64,000 nt of DNA from Galeruca laticollis (lineage: Eukaryota > Arthropoda > Insecta > Coleoptera > Chrysomelidae), in assembly GCA_963921935.1 (NCBI GenBank), contig OY998184.1, forward strand, positions 88,324,364 to 88,388,363. Reading direction: 5' to 3'. Under the pieces are notes generated by a model. That model saw only the letters and a program-made list of their open reading frames with translations. It did no database searches and was not told where the DNA came from. The position numbers were made by a program, and so were the translations under genes. Of the stretch, positions 1 to 11,200 are shown piece by piece (within the stretch, counting starts at the first letter, position 1; the number at the start of each line of letters is the position of its first letter).

Positions 1-315
1 TTCAAGCGGCAAAGTATTACTTTCCGCTCTTAATACACAAATAGCTATTGTTGCTCGTTCGACTGTAATTCAAATCATAAATATTAAAGGTTCAGACGCA
101 GACAATTAGAGGATGCTACAGGACCGGGGATTTACCAATTCATGTTGATTTACATATATAATACCAATGCTTTCCTTAAAATGTAATTTTTTAAACCTAA
201 AAAACCTTAAAAACCTGAAAAAACTAAAAACCCAAATATATATCTTTAGTTCATAGGTTTTTTCCAACCCTGCCCGCGTCAAAACGTTCGACCAGAGTGA
301 GGTGTTTTGATTTTG

Positions 316-393
316 TTTCTGAAATCTTGCGGTACCCCTACTGGGGTATCGCGGAACGCTAGGGTTCCGTGGAACACACTTAGAAAATTGCTG
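316..393. repeat. hAT-like element terminus (right end)
   Basis: The segment reads as two near-palindromic halves around 'gggttccgtggaac' and ends in ...aattgctg. Reversed, it starts CAGCAATTTT followed by GGAACCC-type blocks, which resembles the termini of Charlie-like hAT elements. The 8 bases after it (gtatagat, 394-401) would be the target duplication, but the other end is not visible in the window, so it either starts before base 1 or is lost. Assigned by resemblance only. Confidence 0.35.
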
Positions 394-416
394 GTATAGA
401 TAAACATTCTACTTAC

Positions 417-490
417 ATGAATATCTAAAGGTTCATCTTCTGGAGTTAACGCCAAAGAGCTTTTCCTATGAAGTACACTTCTCGTGGTAT
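417..490 (-). CDS. candidate internal coding exon of an unidentified gene
   Basis: On the minus strand a 74-nt segment is framed by a good acceptor (tttgtttcag, 491-500) and a consensus donor (gtaagt, 411-416). One frame is open throughout and would encode a polar peptide rich in Ser, Arg, Glu and Asp (it contains LTPEDEPLD). I do not recognise the peptide. The only upstream open frame is 655-873, but no well-phased donor joins the two. It could be a host exon or part of an unrecognised mobile element. Confidence 0.3.
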
Positions 491-654
491 CTGAAACAAA
501 TGTTATATTATTATACAGTGTTATTGATCAAATAAAAAACTTTTTCGGAAAGTTAATAAATAGGATTTAATTCAGAGAATAATTTTGGCCAATCTGAGGA
601 TAGGCGAATGTAAAGAAATACAATTTCTGGAAAGAAGATTATACGTAAAACATA

Positions 655-873
655 TTAGATAACACTGACCACCATATTGTTTAACATAGAAATCACGACT
701 AAAGCAAATATAACTTCCAGTTCTGTATCATCATTTACAGAGGGACGATCCGTATCAGTTTTTCTAAAAATGTTTTCAATATTAATTTGTGTTGACTGCG
801 TTATGGGTCTTTCTGGGGTATTTACTACTGAATAAGTTTCACACTTCCATCTGAATTCGCGATCTGTTTCCAT
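655..873 (-). CDS. 72-codon open frame, unidentified
   Basis: An ATG-initiated frame of 72 codons on the minus strand. The N-terminal half is polar (METDREF at the start, Thr/Asp-rich middle) and the last 20 or so residues are hydrophobic (IFALVVISMLNNMVVSVI), which could be a membrane segment or simply intron read-through. It lies upstream, on the same strand, of the candidate exon at 417-490 and might be its 5' exon, but no donor of matching phase is evident. Not assigned to a family. Confidence 0.2.
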   Translation of the reverse strand: METDREFRWKCETYSVVNTPERPITQSTQINIENIFRKTDTDRPSVNDDTELEVIFALVVISMLNNMVVSVI

Positions 874-1430
874 ATTCGAAAGCTCGGATTAAATATCTAA
901 AAGAGTATACTCTGGTGATTTTTTTTATTGCCACATCCCCACCAAAATATCCTTCATATATATATGTGTGTGTGTATTTTTATTTTTTTTAGCGAAGATT
1001 TCAGGTTTGCGGTCATAAGAAATAAAAATTGTTTTTCTTATCTGCTCAATATTTCGCCATTATTTGATGGCTTCATGGCGAACTACAAGATTTATTGAAT
1101 GAAACAATATAATAATAAAATATTTTAAAATTGCTACTTACAGAAATTGGCGTCAGTTAATTATAATGTAAAACAAAAAATAACACAACACGTTCAACAC
1201 AGTAGGTACTTTTTAAAATTAAACATGTTGATAAAATTAAAAACTCTTTTTTTTACAGAAAGTATAGAAACGAATTAGTTACAGGGAGATAAAACTGAAA
1301 CTAAATTTTATTTAGAATGTTACAATAGATATTACTTAATTGATTGACGACAGATTTATAATTTATGGTGTTTTTTGTTTTATTAATGTAGCACATTTCC
1401 AGAAATAATCTATTCTTATATCTGTTTTTT
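874..1430. other. AT-rich non-coding stretch
   Basis: Contains a short tatatatgtgtgtgtg simple repeat near 956-976 and poly-T runs. I see no gene or recognisable element. Confidence 0.5.
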
Positions 1431-1995
1431 TTACATTCGTGTCCCGTATTTATATGGTGTTCCACTGCCGCTCAGTTGTTTTTTGTTGTTGCGACAATCG
1501 CTTTTGTGTTGAATGACTCTTTGTCTCAACCATTGGCCCGTTTGTCCTATGTAACATACATTGCAACCAGAACAGGGCAAACTGTAAACAGCATTGCTAT
1601 TAAATAACGTGGATGTTTTATCTTTTACTTTTGAGAAAATGTTTCTGATTGTAAAGGGCAATTTTCAAATTAGGAATACTATTTTTAAACAGCGGTGTAA
1701 TATGATGAGAAATCCTTTTATAAATTATGCTCGTAGGTTTTTCTTCATTTGCGGGACCACCGCAAAAGTCTGTGTTGTATATTAACCTTTTTAAAATGTT
1801 CTTTGGATACCCATTGTTTGCAAACATATCAAAAAGCTTCTTGAGATTGTCTTGAATGAAGTTATCATCGCAGATGTGTGAGATTCTATTTTTCATGGCA
1901 ATTATAGTGTTGTATTTTTGATTTTTTAGATGATTAGAGAAAAAGTTTAAAAATGTATCAGATGTTGTTGGTTTTTGATACCAATCCAAACTTTT
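1431..1995 (-). pseudogene. Penelope-like element fragment: end of RT plus GIY-YIG endonuclease
   Basis: Two overlapping minus-strand frames, 1618-1989 and 1431-1661, together encode the C-terminal part of a Penelope-like protein. The first starts at the conserved post-catalytic 'Y-x-KPT-x-[ST]D' motif seen after the PLE reverse transcriptase palm and continues through the linker. The second carries a GIY-YIG nuclease core (YSLPCSGCNVCYIGQTG followed by LRQRVIQHK). A frameshift near 1620-1660 separates them. The RT palm itself is missing, so this is a 5'-truncated dead copy. It is distinct in sequence from the two PLE families further right in the window. Confidence 0.8.
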
Positions 1996-2209
1996 TTTCT
2001 GTAATTCGGTACGTATTACTCTCGTATCTAAATCCGGCTACGGGCAGGATGGCAAGCCTTGGCCAATGCACGCTCGTTCCAGCGTTGGCGGATCAGTTGG
2101 ACGCAAAACATATGGTAAAGTAAAGCCAACGTTGGCGCTGTCTTCGGTTCGCCTAGTAAGCGGTAATTTTAACACACATCAAAGGTACTTGTTGAAACTC
2201 GACAGTGGG
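1996..2209. other. GC-richer sequence with inverted 'gccaacgttggc' motifs
   Basis: Short stretch of higher GC than its surroundings containing 'ccagcgttggc' and 'gccaacgttggcg' in inverted relation. It is the left flank of the foldback element and may belong to another unrecognised repeat. No coding potential that I trust. Confidence 0.3.
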
Positions 2210-2218
2210 CTTGATCGC
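2210..2218. repeat. 9-bp target-site duplication, left (foldback element)
   Basis: cttgatcgc here is repeated exactly at 5165-5173, immediately outside the inverted arms. Confidence 0.8.
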
Positions 2219-2269
2219 AGCTCCGTCAAGCTGCCCACCCCGGTTAGATTTTTGTTACCAAAATGCTAG

Positions 2270-2810
2270 CACACATAAAGGGCACCTAGCACAACCTAGC
2301 ACAACAATTTTTATAGCTAGCACACCAACAGCTCACAATAAAAATGCTTTTGAATTCAGGTGGGGCCAGGTTAACGCTAGCCCCCCCCCCCCCCCGGTTG
2401 GAATTTTGTCGCCAAAATGCTAGCACAGATAAAGGACACCTAGCACAACCTAGCACACCATTTTTTATAGCTAGCACACCAACAGCTTACATTAAAAATG
2501 CTCTTGAACTCGGGTGGGGCCAGGTTAACGCTAGCCCCCCCCCCCCCCCGGTTGGAATTTTTCCGCCAAAATGCTAGCACAGATAAAGGACACCTAGCAC
2601 AACCTAGCACACCAGTTTTTACAGCAAGCACACCAACAGCTTACAATAAAAATGCTTTGGAATTCGGGTAGGGCCAGGTTAACGCTAGCCCACTCCGGTT
2701 GGAATTTTTTCGCCAAAATGCTAGCACAAAGAAAAGACACCTAGCACAACCCAGCACAAAATTTTTAATAGCTAGTACATCAACAATGCTTTTGAATTCA
2801 GGGTGTGGGG
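2270..2810 (+). repeat. Tandem repeat (about 154-bp unit), left arm
   Basis: 'gccaaaatgctagcacagataaagg' type starts recur near 2411 and 2565 (154-bp spacing) with variant units on both sides. Each unit contains a poly-C run of up to 17 bases just before ggttggaattt. The many overlapping short open frames here are repeat artefacts. Confidence 0.85.
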
Positions 2811-4599
2811 GGCGTCTGCAAAAGAATGCTATGGTTACACGAATGAATGAAAATGTTGGATGTATTTGTCCCTAAACATCATTTTCCTATAAAAAATGGC
2901 CCCTAAACAGATGTTGCCAGATTGTGCGTGATATCTATATTTTTCCATCTAGCAGGGTATTTGATTAATTAATAATTACCTATTATTTAATTAATAATTA
3001 TCTATTTATTTTCAATTAATGCTAAAAACGAAAGAATACAAAAAACTGTTAAAAATAATTTTGTTAAAATAGTAGTAATTTTAATAAAACAAAATAATTA
3101 AATTCAACCATTTAGTCACGGAATCAGAAACAATCCGTGCACGAATAAGTTGCAAATTACGTCACACTATAAAAAAGGCAACGACAAACGTTTGCGTACA
3201 GACATGTTGGGTAAATAAATGTCCAAAAAAGCGAAGCTGTGTTGGATATGTACTTTGGACAAAGTTGGGCAATCTGGGAAGGGGCGGCTGAGATCCCTAA
3301 AAATGTTCCAATATATTGAGAATACATGTTTTAGACTGATCGTAGTTCACTGTAGTCCTTATTTAAAAGAAACACTCAAACTTTATATTTAAATTTGCCA
3401 GAATGTTTATTGTCGAAGTTGATGGTTAATTAACCATTGTAATGATAACATAAATTTTGCATTTCACTATCAGATTTTTTTTTAAATTCCCAAGTTAACT
3501 TAGAACGTGCAGCTTTTAATTCTTATAGCTGGTTAATCAGAGCTTCGAATATTTATGTGGCATATCATAAGACACCAACACTACTATGTATTTTTCAAAG
3601 TTTTTAGTATGTAACTGGCAATGTTTGTTTGTTCGGTCGCAATCTTGCAACTCAGTTTTGAAGCAGATATCTTCAACCGATTGATTTGAAATTCTGTATA
3701 TACGTCTAGTTTGCATGCCAATCCATGATTAGGTGTGTGACGTTATTCTACATTCAACATAGCGGATCACCATAGTTAGCGGCCTAAAGAAAGTGGACTA
3801 ATTTTTTTGCTTTCTTACAATATGGGTATTAAATGGAAGGCAGCAAAATTGATGACATAGGTATTCTTATTTTTCTAAAAACTACGTATAATCCATCTGA
3901 AGTTCTCATCGGACTTTTTAAAAGGGTTGGTCAACCAAGTCTATCGTTAAAATTTGAATCATTTTTATAATGCCGTTTTATGGGTCTTAAGAGTAAATAA
4001 AATTCTTGTAGGTACATCCAAACTGGCCGAATCAGATGTTTGGGTTAAGAAAGGGTTTCCCCGAAGGGCTGATGGTTGTAATAATATGTATTCTTTCTAA
4101 TAATATTACAAGTAACATGGACTATATAAGTAAAACTAATGATCTAACTATTTTCATGAGTGTAATTCGATAGAATATTTCTCGATTAGACGACATAAAA
4201 CTGTATTAATGCGAAATTTATATTATTTAAACAACATTACATGGTATTTAATCACCCTTTTTGGTTCATTTTCAATCACTTATTTTTGGATTAAACTTGA
4301 AGCCGTGACATTTTTATGATATTTTAAATTAAAATTATGATAATAACAGCAATTGTTACTTAGACGTTACTTAGATACGGACTTAAAAGGGAAATTATCG
4401 GCACTGCCGGAGAGTTATCTCCGGAAAGATCCTGCTTTATTTGGAATTTTCACCATATGAGTGGAATATTCCGAAAATTTTTCGTAACTACAGTAAGAAA
4501 CAATTAAACCAGCCGTTTTACATATATATTCAACCTATTCATTTATCCATTTATTTATTCATCGAGTAAGTATAGCGTTATTTCACTGACCTCCGTCCC

Positions 4600-5150
4600 A
4601 CTCCCCAGAATTAAAAGTCTAGTTGCTGTGCTAGCTATCAAAAATGGTGTGCTAGATTGTGATAGGTGTCCTTCGTTTGTGGTAGCATTTTGGCGAAAAA
4701 ATTCCGACCGGAGGTAGCTAGCGTTAACCTGGCCCCACCCAAATTCCAAAGCATTTTTATTGTAAGCTGTTGGTGTGCTAGCTATAAAAAATGGTGTGCT
4801 AGGTTGTGCTAGGTGTCCTTTAACTGTGCTAGCATTTTGGCGAAAAAATTCCAACCGGGGGGGGGGGGGCTAGCGTTAACCAGGCCCCACCCGAGTTCAA
4901 AAGCATTTTTATTGTAAGCTGTTGGCTAGCTATAAAAAATGGTGAGCTAGGTTGTGCTAGGTGTCCTTTATCTGTGCTAGCATTTTGGCGACAAAATTCC
5001 AACCGGGGGGGCTAGCGTTAACCTGGCCCCACCCGAATTCAAAAGCATTTTTATTGTGAGCAGTTGGTGTGCTAGCTATAAAAATTGTTGTGCTAGGTGC
5101 CCTTTGTGTGTGCTAGCTTTTTGGTAGAAAAAATCTAACCGGAGGGGGCC
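4600..5150 (-). repeat. Tandem repeat, right arm (inverted copy of left arm)
   Basis: The same unit as the left arm but reverse-complemented, with units starting near 4690, 4835 and 4985 and G-tracts replacing the C-tracts. Confidence 0.85.
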
Positions 5151-5660
5151 AGCTTGACGGACCTCTTGATCGCCGTACACACGACATATTTTATTAGTAC
5201 GTTGTTTGAATAGTTTCCCTGGTACCCTTGAAAGTATACATTTAATATTCATAGGACTGACCGGGGTCCGTTTGTACCCCATGACGTATGTTTTTGCTGT
5301 ATCTTTGCAAACGCAAATTTTTAAACATTGATCTTTCATCTAGCTGCAGTTTATGAATTATTTTGATAAAATATGATGTACTGAGTAGTTTTTATTGGCT
5401 GGTATAAACAAAAAATAGTTTTATATTCCAGGGGTCTCTTCAGACCCCGGTCAGCCTTTTACGTCCGATAAAATAATACCGGTAATCGGGGAATCCCATA
5501 CATTTAACGGTTGTTTACTCACAGGGAATTTACCCATATAATTGTAAAATGTAAATTACCAGTTCAAATGGGGGATTCCCCGCACTGCAATATAATTTTT
5601 AGACTTGAATATTCGGGTTAGTCTCTTCTGATATTGCGAGTAGGGTACATCGTTTTGAAA

Positions 5661-7494
5661 ATGAGTCAATTTTTATTTAGAAACAATCGCAAGGGGCTTA
5701 CTGACGATGAGATGTTACGTATACTTGAAAGTGATGATCCAGAGTTTGATAAAGTTATCAATGAGGAAACATCGAGTGACTTAGAAGATGAAGACATTGT
5801 CACAGAAGTAGAGGAAGAAAATAATATAATAGTTGTTGATCAAAGTATAGAGAAAACGAACCCAGAGGAACCAACAGTTAGTAACAGCCAGGGCATTCCA
5901 GTATATAAATCTAAAGATGGAACTAAGTGGTCAAAAATTCCAGGAAACAAAAAAGTTACACGTTCAAAAGCTAATATTCGAGACATGCTCTAGGCCTTAC
6001 AAATTACAGTTCTGATATCTCAAGTATAAAAGACGCTTTTCTTCTTTTCCTATCTCCGGATATTCTGAACATAATAGTAACCGAAACAAACAGAAAGGCA
6101 CAAACATATTATGATAAATGGAATATAGAAAATCCGAATAAAATTAAAGTTTTTGTACCTGTTGATTCTACAGAGATTGAAGCTTATATTGGACTGTTGC
6201 TTATTCTTGGCGCACTTCACGGATCAAAAGAGGTTATCGATATGCTCTGGTGTCAAGATATTTCTTACTGTCGTCCTATAATTCCTGCTGCAATGTCAAG
6301 AGACAGATTCAAACAAATTACTTCATTTTTACGCTTTGATAATTTTCAAACAAGACAAGAACGAAAATTAGTAGATAAGCTAGCTCCGATAAAAGATATA
6401 TTCGATATTTTCACTTCTAATTGTAAAAAATCACTTAAACCTAGCGACCATCTATGTGTAGATGAGCAGCTTGTACCATTTAGGGGTAAGGCACCATTCC
6501 GAGTCTATATGAAGAGTAAACCTGATAAGTATGGAATCAAAATATGGGCTCTTGTGGACTGCACCACTTCTTATATTGCAAACATGCAAGTTTATTTGGG
6601 TAAGTTATTTGAAAAGCAATATAGGCAAACTTTCTATTCCTATGTATCTATTAATTTTTAGGAGAACAAGGTAACAAAGCGGAAAAGGGTCAAGGTCAAA
6701 GGGTTGTCCTAGATTTGACAGACCATTTGGAAGGCGGATTTGGAATAACGACCGATAACTTTTTTACAAGTTTAGAACTTTCTGACAAGTTGTGGAAAAA
6801 AAATATTACTTTATGTGGAACCCTCCGGAAAAATAAAACATTTATTCCCAGGGAACTTCTACCGGCATCGTACAAGAAAGAGTTTTCAAGTATGTTTGCT
6901 TTTAGAAATCAAAGAACGCTAGTATCCTATGTTCCAAAACAAAAACATGCTGTCATCTTACTTTCAAGTGAGCATACTGATAGTAAAGTAGCTGGAGAAG
7001 AACAGCACTATAAACCAGAAATTATTCTTCATTACAACAAAACAAAAGGTGCTGTCCACACTTCAGATAAGTTGGCAAAAGAATATACAGTGCAGAGAAT
7101 GTCACACCGCTGGCCAATGGCAATATTTTTGCATCTTATAGAAATCGCAGGAATAAATGCTTAGAAATTGTGGTTACTGCAAAACCCGGATTGGCGAAAA
7201 AACAGTTTGGATAAACGTAAAATGTACATTTTGGGACTAGGAAAAGAACTCATAAAGAAAAACGTTTTCCGGCGATATAATAATAAATACATTCAGACGA
7301 ATAGAAAACGGCATATGACAGACGTTTTTCCCGAACTACTGGATGTAAGAGAACATAGAGTTGAACAACAAAACATTACCAGGGGGCGCTGCCATATGTG
7401 TCAAAGAGGAAAAGACAGAAAAATATGTATTAGGTGTAATAACTTTGTGTGCCTAGAACATTCAAAATCGGAGATAGTTTGTAAAAAATGTTAA
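5661..7494 (+). pseudogene. piggyBac-like transposase, interrupted
   Basis: DDE transposase that cuts and pastes at TTAA. The protein starts MSQFLFRNNRKGLTDDEMLR (ATG 5661; 5634 is an in-frame alternative) with an acidic N-terminus. After a frameshift near 5990-6000 the DDE core follows: VDEQLVPFRGK (about 6454), WALVDC (about 6545), TTDNFFTS (about 6750), with another conserved Asp in TSDKLA (about 7064). The C-terminus (about 7390-7494) is the Cys-rich zinc-binding domain, with CHMC, CIRCNNFVC, H and CKKC. The frame is broken by the frameshift and by an in-frame TAG at 7162-7164. A 62-nt GT-AG segment (6600-6661) reads as a genuine intron because splicing restores the family sequence. The element is therefore probably not active from this copy. 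Confidence 0.88.
6600..6661 (+). other. Probable 62-nt intron in piggyBac transposase
   Basis: It begins gtaagt and ends ttaatttttag. Removing it joins '...QVYLG' to 'EQGNKAEKGQGQ' in one frame with no lost residues, whereas reading through gives a stop at 6659-6661. The alternative is a chance out-of-frame insertion, but both consensus sites and the exact frame restoration argue against that. Confidence 0.7.
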
Positions 7495-7736
7495 AATGAT
7501 ATGTAGCTAGTAGTATTATTGATTTTGACTAAAGAATGGTTAATAGTAAAACTTTAATAAAACTTCTTTTCTATATATTCAATTTAAAGAAAAATACAGC
7601 ATTTCTGCAATTTTACGCATGGGGTCTTCTCGGACCCCAGTTAGTCCTTTTCGTAAAATCTTGATGTCCGTCCCATGAAGGTTAATAACATCGTTTCTTG
7701 TTGTCAACTACTGTTTTTTTAGCAGAAATGACTGAA

Positions 7737-7990
7737 ACTGGAGCAACGAAACATTTATAGAGTTTCTTAATTTGTATGAAAAGTATCCCCTTATTTGGGA
7801 TCGACAGCATGCAAACCACAAAAACAGAAATGTGGTTTCCGATGCATGGATTGCGACTAGCAATGAAATGTCCATTACATGTACAGTTGAAGCATTAAAG
7901 AAGAAAAAGGAGTCTTTAATGGCAACTTATAGAGGCTTAAAAAAAGCAAGTTGAGTCAGAGAAATCTGGAGCAGAAGCTGACGAGCCCTA
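7737..7990 (+). pseudogene. MADF-domain fragment
   Basis: The frame through 7760-7954 encodes a MADF (Myb/SANT-like) DNA-binding domain: FIEFLNLYEKYPLIWD, then a DAWIATSNEM helix and a basic KKKKESLMATYRGLKK helix. The family signature of aromatic/Leu helices with W-D and a late Y-R-x-x-x-K is clear. MADF proteins are encoded both by host regulators and by the second ORF of PIF/Harbinger transposons. The absence of a full gene and the in-frame TGA at 7952-7954 favour a transposon-derived fragment. An acceptor-like tttttttag precedes it at about 7716-7722. No Harbinger transposase is seen nearby. Confidence 0.65.
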
Positions 7991-8113
7991 GTGGAGGATG
8001 CTCCGTAGGATGACTGGTAGTGGTCTGGTTGTCGTCGTCTGGTTCTGGCGGATGGCTTCGTCCATCATTTATTCATCCCTTCTCTCCTTCCTTGCGGCGA
8101 CTTCCTTCCTCTG

Positions 8114-8130
8114 CTCCTTCTGGATTGTCT
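8114..8130. repeat. 17-bp target-site duplication, left (I-clade LINE)
   Basis: ctccttctggattgtct here matches ctcctcctggattgtct at 13599-13615 with a single mismatch, directly at the ends of the LINE. Confidence 0.85.
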
Positions 8131-8205
8131 TTTTTTTTTATTTCGACAGAAAGTCGCATCAACCGTGGTAGGTTATTAGCGACGGTACAATAGATAATAA
8201 CATAA

Positions 8206-11200
8206 TTACACTGAATTATACACATTAATTAATTTTAAAAATATTATTAGTCTATCACAATTATTATCCTGAAATAAGGCTTGAAATGAGTTGGGTAGTT
8301 TACAAATGTTTCTTTGATTGTAGTATTTAGGACATTCTGTGAGGATATGTTTCACTGTTACATCTACATTACACAGTTCACATACTGGATGTTCTTCACG
8401 TTTTATTAGGTAAGTGTGAGTTAGTCTAGTATGCCCCAACCGTAGACGTGAAATAATCACTTGGTGTTGTCTGTTGTTAGAAAATGGAAACCACTTTTTA
8501 TATAGAGGTTTAATTTCACGAAGTTTTGAGTCACTTTCAGTCCACTGAGATTGCCACAAAGCGATCACTTTCCTATTTAATACGCACTTTAGATCCGAAC
8601 TAACCACCTTTGAAATCGATACCGCACTTTCATCTGTGATGGAATTACGAGCACATCTGTCCGCTTCTTCATTTCCACTAATACCAATATGGGATGGGAT
8701 CCATATAAAGATGATATCATTGTTTCGTTCTCTGGCAACGTAGAGTTCTTTCTTAATGAGATGAACCAAAGGATGTTTAGAATAAATCGTTTGTATCGAG
8801 TGTAAGGAAGTAAGGGAGTCTGTAAGGACAAGGAAAGAGTTGTGGTGGCTGCTTTCGTTGATATGTGTTAAAGCTTGATATATAGCGAATAGTTCTGCCG
8901 AGAGGATATTTGTGTAGGATGGAAGTTTATATAGAAGTTTCTGCGAGTCAGTTACTACAGCTGCTCCTACGCCTATGGTCGATTTCGAGGCATCTGTATA
9001 TATCTTTTGGTAATTTGGATACTTTCCCAAAGTGTCGAACAGTTTGGCTTTTATAACAGTTGGGTTAGTATTTTGTTTATCATATTTAGTTAAGCTTTTG
9101 TCGCAATTTGGTATCTTTACCATCCAGGGTTCTATGTTATAATAAGTGGCAATTGGGTAAACTTTTGGTAGACAAAAGTCAATTTCTTGAAAGTATGTTC
9201 TAATTCTCTCGTAAAACGGTTTTGGTGTCCTCGATTTCCCAGTAAAAAATCCTTCCAATTTATTTGAGTGTGTGTACTGATAAGTTGGATTTGACATATT
9301 GGCAAGAATAGTAACTGCATAATTGCTGCTAAGAGATTTTCGCCTTAGGCTTAAGGCTGGTTCTCCTAATTCCCACTGTAGACTTTTTACCGGTGTAGTT
9401 CTAAAAGCTCCAAGTATAATCCGGAAAGCGGAATTTTGGATTACTTCGAGTTGGTCGGTGTCGGTTTTGTTTGCTGTATCATATGCTATAGAGCCATAGT
9501 CCAATACTGATCTGATGAGAGATTTATACAGTAACAATAAAGTTGGTCCATCAGCACCCCATTTCTGGTTAGCTACCACTTTTAGAATGTTTAATCTCTT
9601 TTGGCATTCTAAGGCTAGATTGTTGATGTGTATTTTCCAATTTAATTTGCTGTCTAAGTGCATACCTAAAAATTTTACAGAAGGTAGGATCTTTAGATTT
9701 TCGCCATGTAGTATCAAATTAGGTTGAAATAGTTCATTTTTTTTGCTAAATAACATGCAGTGAGTTTTGGATGTTGAGAAACGAACTCCTGTTTGCGAAC
9801 ACCAAATTTCCAGGTTTGTAAGAAAATCTTGGAGAAAATTATTCATTGTGGTCATATTTGTACCTTTTAAGAAAACAACTAGATCGTCAGCGTATATTCT
9901 TGCTCTAAGGGGTGCTTTTATATTCTCCAAGATGCTATTCAAGGCTACAATAAATAATGTTGGGCTTATTACGGAGCCTTGCGGTGTCCCATTCTCTTGT
10001 AATTTATTTTTAGATATCTGTGTATTTGCTCTGACAACAAAAGTTCTTTTTTGGAGGAAGTTTTTGATAAAAGCTAAGCAGTGGCCTTGTATGTTCCATT
10101 CACTCAACGTTCTCAATATATGATATCGCCACACCGTGTCGAATGCCCGGTTAATATCGAAAAATATGGCCATGCACGTCTGGTTCAATGCGAAACCCTC
10201 ATGAATAAAGCTTTCTAATTCAACAATGTTATCTAAAGTTGATCTATGTTTTCTGAAGCCACTTTGTTCCGGGATCAGAAGGTTTCTGCTTTCAAGTGTC
10301 CATAAAAGTCGTTTGTTAATTATTTTCTCGAGTAGCTTGCACATTGAACAAGTTAGTGAGATAGGTCTATAAGATGCAGCGATTGTTTTAGGTTTTCTAG
10401 GCTTTAGTATTGGTATGACAATAGCTTCACCCCATTTTTCTGGAAAGAGGTGTTTAGTCCAGATTTTATTGTATAGGTGTAACAAGTAATCTTTGGAATT
10501 TTGAGGTAAGTGCTTCAAGAATACTACAGGAATGTCATCTGGTCCTCCGCATGTATCTTTTAAGTCTTCTAGTGCTTCATTTAATTCATTTTCAGTTATA
10601 TTATGATTTAATGGATCGAGTATGTTAAAAATTTCAATATCATTTGCTTCCTGTGAGACTTTTTTGGTAATAAAGGCGTTATCATAATTATTGTTGTTGG
10701 AGTGACTAGCATATGTATCAGAGAGTATATCTGCAATATGTTTGTCGTCTGTAACCGTTATTCCATTGAGATCAAGAGATGTTATTTTTTGAATAGAGCT
10801 TTTACCAGAAATCTTCTTGACTTTTTTCCATACATCTGATATTGGAGTGGATCTATTAATTGAAGATACAAATTGTCTCCATGATTCCTTTTTTGCAGTT
10901 TTTATTATGTGTCTAGAAATTGCTCTTAGTCGTTTGAATTCAACGAGGTTTTCTGTGGTTTTGTGTCTTTTGTAAACGTTGAAAGCATGCTTACTAGTTT
11001 TTATGGCGTCTTCGCATGTTTTACTCCACCATGGAACTGGAATTCTACCTGTAACAAGCTTTGTTCTACCAATTCTAGATTCTGCGGCAGATATGATAAT
11101 ATTTTCAAGATTTCTTAAATCCTTATCAATATTCTCGGTCGTAGTAAGGTTTTCTATTTTCTTTTGAATATTTTCAGAAAAGGCATCCCAGTTTGCATTC

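Larger units (their letters stand above)
2219..5164. mobile_element. Foldback-type non-autonomous DNA transposon with tandem-repeat arms
   Basis: The ends are inverted (AGCTCCGTCAAGCTG at the left; the reverse complement of the right end is AGGTCCGTCAAGCTG). They are bounded by an exact 9-bp duplication. Each arm is built of tandem units of about 150 bp carrying 'ctagcacaacctagcacacc' type blocks and a C-tract: left arm about 2219-2810, right arm about 4600-5164 in opposite orientation. The 1.8-kb centre (2811-4599) has no credible coding frame. Foldback arms of tandem repeats with a 9-bp duplication are known from Foldback/Phantom elements assigned to the Mutator superfamily; membership here is inferred from structure because no transposase is present. 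Confidence 0.8.
5246..7681 (+). mobile_element. piggyBac-like DNA transposon
   Basis: Bounded by TTAA at 5242-5245 and 7682-7685, the piggyBac target site. The outer ends share an inverted motif (left tattcataggactgac; reverse of right ccttcatgggacggac). Inside each end is a short palindrome with ggggtc...gacccc (left about 5430-5455, right about 7620-7640) followed by a conserved 'agt/cagtccttttcg' type block. It encodes one decayed transposase on the plus strand. It lies only 68 bp right of the foldback element's right duplication. Confidence 0.85.

Noticed and set aside
2066..2631. Several overlapping 60-80 codon frames on both strands with Pro- or Gly-runs
   Set aside because: They are produced by the foldback tandem units and their poly-C tracts; the same 'proteins' recur with each repeat unit.
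8589..10123. Short frames on both strands within the LINE ORF2 region
   Set aside because: They overlap the intact 1230-codon ORF2 and have no features of their own.
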